Below are positions 54,462-55,582 of a stretch of 55,582 nucleotides of DNA, in pieces. The notes below the pieces were generated by a model. It made no database searches. It saw only the letters and a program-made list of their open reading frames with translations, and was not told where the DNA came from. The stretch lies in assembly GCF_005771525.1 (NCBI RefSeq), contig NZ_VAVZ01000006.1, positions 55,984 through 111,565 of the forward strand. The letters are read 5' to 3'. This DNA comes from Nesterenkonia salmonea (GTDB taxonomy: Bacteria > Actinomycetota > Actinomycetes > Actinomycetales > Micrococcaceae). Each line of letters starts with the position of its first letter. Positions within the stretch are counted from its first letter, which is position 1. Both the position numbers and the translations under genes were made by a program.

Positions 54462-55582
54462 CCATGACTGAGCAGCGCCAGGCTCTCGATCTGCGGCTTG
54501 TTCCTGCATCTCTCGCCGGTTGGGCAACAGCCCTTGTGGTGGTGCACAGCGGGTTTCCCATTTCGCTGCACGTTGGGTCGTGGCTGTTCGCAGGCGCACT
54601 GCTTGCCACTGTTGGTGTGTTTGCGCTGAGGGGAGCGAGGTCTTCAGCACAAGCGACCACTACGGCCACCCCAAGCTGGTGGCGCCGCACAGAGGTACTG
54701 ATACTCCACATGGCGCTGAGCGCTGGAGTAGCGTCGGGTGTGGCCTTGTCGGCTGCGCAGACTCAGCACAGTCACCAGGAGTCCGGTTGGGCCGATGCGG
54801 TGACCTCTGAGGTGCCGGTCAGTGTCACCTTTCGGGTCACGAGAGATGCTCTCCCGGTTCAACAGCTCAGCGGAGACGGCTATAGGAGCCAGGCAATTGT
54901 GACGAGTTGGGGTGAAAATCCCCACCCGGTCAGGGCGGAAGTCGTGATCTTCACCGATACTGAGCTAGAGGCCGGGCATCGGTATACGGCGACAATGCGT
55001 CTCTCCAGCACAGCCGCCGCCGAACGTGCCACGGCTGTCCTGCGCCCCTTCGGATCCGATGAGCCGCGTCAGCGGAGTCCGGACCGGTGGGCTCACATAT
55101 CCGGTGTTTTCAACAGTCTCCGCGATGCCACCGCTCATCAAGCCTCGTATGCCGTGGGGGAGTCGCCTGCACTGTTGCCCGGCGTCATATTGGGGGACCG
55201 CTCCGCTCAGAGTGCTGAACTTACCGAAGCTATGCGAGTCTCCGGGCTGACGCATATGACGGTGGTTTCCGGAACCCACTGCGCCTTAGTGATGGGTGCG
55301 CTGCTGGGACTTTCACGCATGCTGCGCATGCCGCGTTGGAGCACACTGCCCATGCTGGTCTGTGGGCTTGTGCTGTTCGTGATGCTTGTTCAACCTGCAC
55401 CGAGCGTAATTCGCGCTGCCGTAATGGGATCGATCGGGGCCTTGGCTGTGTTCGCTGGACGTGGACGGGCTTCCTCAGCGCTGCTGTGTCTATGCGTGAT
55501 CCTGCTTCTGGTCTTGGTCAAGTCCCGTGTAGTGGTGTAGCTGGCCCTGTTGTTCTTCGAGGCTTTCGTTGGTCAGCCAGGG
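54458..55582 (+). CDS. comEC: ComEC-like DNA-uptake channel, N-terminal part, cut by the window edge and perhaps frameshifted
   Basis: Membrane channel for single-stranded DNA uptake by homology. From the GTG overlapping the comEA stop (54458-54461) the frame runs to a TAG at 55538-55540, giving about 360 residues. It has two N-terminal helices, a soluble OB-like domain, and the ComEC core with LLPGVILGDRS, GLTHMTVVSGTHCALVMG and VQPAPSVIRAAVMG. Family members are normally 700 or more residues, and the next transmembrane part should follow directly. The stop therefore interrupts the core; a one-base change would join GPVVLRGF in another frame. Only 42 bases remain in the window. Confidence 0.8.

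Noticed and set aside
53589-54650. 353-residue open frame antisense to comEA
   Set aside because: Arg-rich low-quality product without motifs; comEA on the other strand has clear domains.
1-55582. CRISPR arrays or long tandem repeats
   Set aside because: No regularly spaced repeats were seen on reading the window.

Overview
The window is a high-GC actinobacterial chromosome segment, best fitting the Micrococcales (Micrococcaceae-like; genus inferred only, perhaps near Nesterenkonia or Arthrobacter). The reasons are the actinobacterial oxidase subunit CtaF, the diheme QcrC with a Rieske protein bearing an extra N-terminal membrane region, mycobacterial-type integration host factor, a PriA without a Walker A motif, frequent GTG starts, and the gene order aro-efp-nusB-pyr-mihF-gmk-rpoZ-coaBC / metK-priA. 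No tRNA, rRNA, CRISPR array, insertion sequence or prophage gene was seen, and no gene-free stretch exceeds 300 bases (largest gap about 263 bases, 42635-42897).

Layout: (1) 1-7309, aerobic respiration: end of ctaD, ctaF, then ctaE-qcrCAB, interrupted by def (peptide deformylase) and a reverse-strand trpD. (2) 7367-12633, reverse strand: hisS, aspS, a DUF4287/SRPBCC protein and rarA, separated from qcrB by a strong bidirectional hairpin. (3) 12728-32468, forward strand: a DUF349 protein, mltG, aroE-aroC-aroK-aroB, efp-nusB, the pyrimidine operon pyrR-pyrB-pyrC-(membrane protein)-carA-carB-pyrF, then mihF-gmk-rpoZ-coaBC. Many genes are joined by 4-base ATGA overlaps. The pyrR leader carries a clear PyrR-binding RNA hairpin that contains the ribosome binding site. 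(4) 32483-45698, an accessory catabolic island lying exactly between coaBC and metK, which are adjacent in M. tuberculosis and related genomes. (5) 45739-55582: metK, priA, an alpha/beta hydrolase, leuS, a DegV protein, comEA and the start of comEC, cut by the window edge and possibly frameshifted.

The island is the most interesting part. It has a TAXI-type TRAP uptake system (Tat lipoprotein plus fused permease) translationally chained to an enoyl-CoA hydratase and a 3-hydroxyacyl-CoA dehydrogenase; a second operon with a class III CoA-transferase, a hotdog thioesterase, an acyl-CoA dehydrogenase of the glutaryl-CoA dehydrogenase/ACOX4 clade and a beta-ketoadipyl-CoA-type thiolase, divergent from a LysR regulator across a dyad-rich intergenic region; and a forward acyl-CoA ligase plus MFS transporter pair. 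Together they can activate an imported carboxylic or dicarboxylic acid and carry it through one full beta-oxidation cycle. An adipate-like dicarboxylate is a plausible but unproven substrate.

Several genes (trpD, ctaE, rarA, the DUF349 gene, metK) have a TANNNT-like -10 hexamer ending 6-7 bases before the start codon, suggesting leaderless mRNAs. Assignments rest on motifs and recalled family sequences; no database search was possible.
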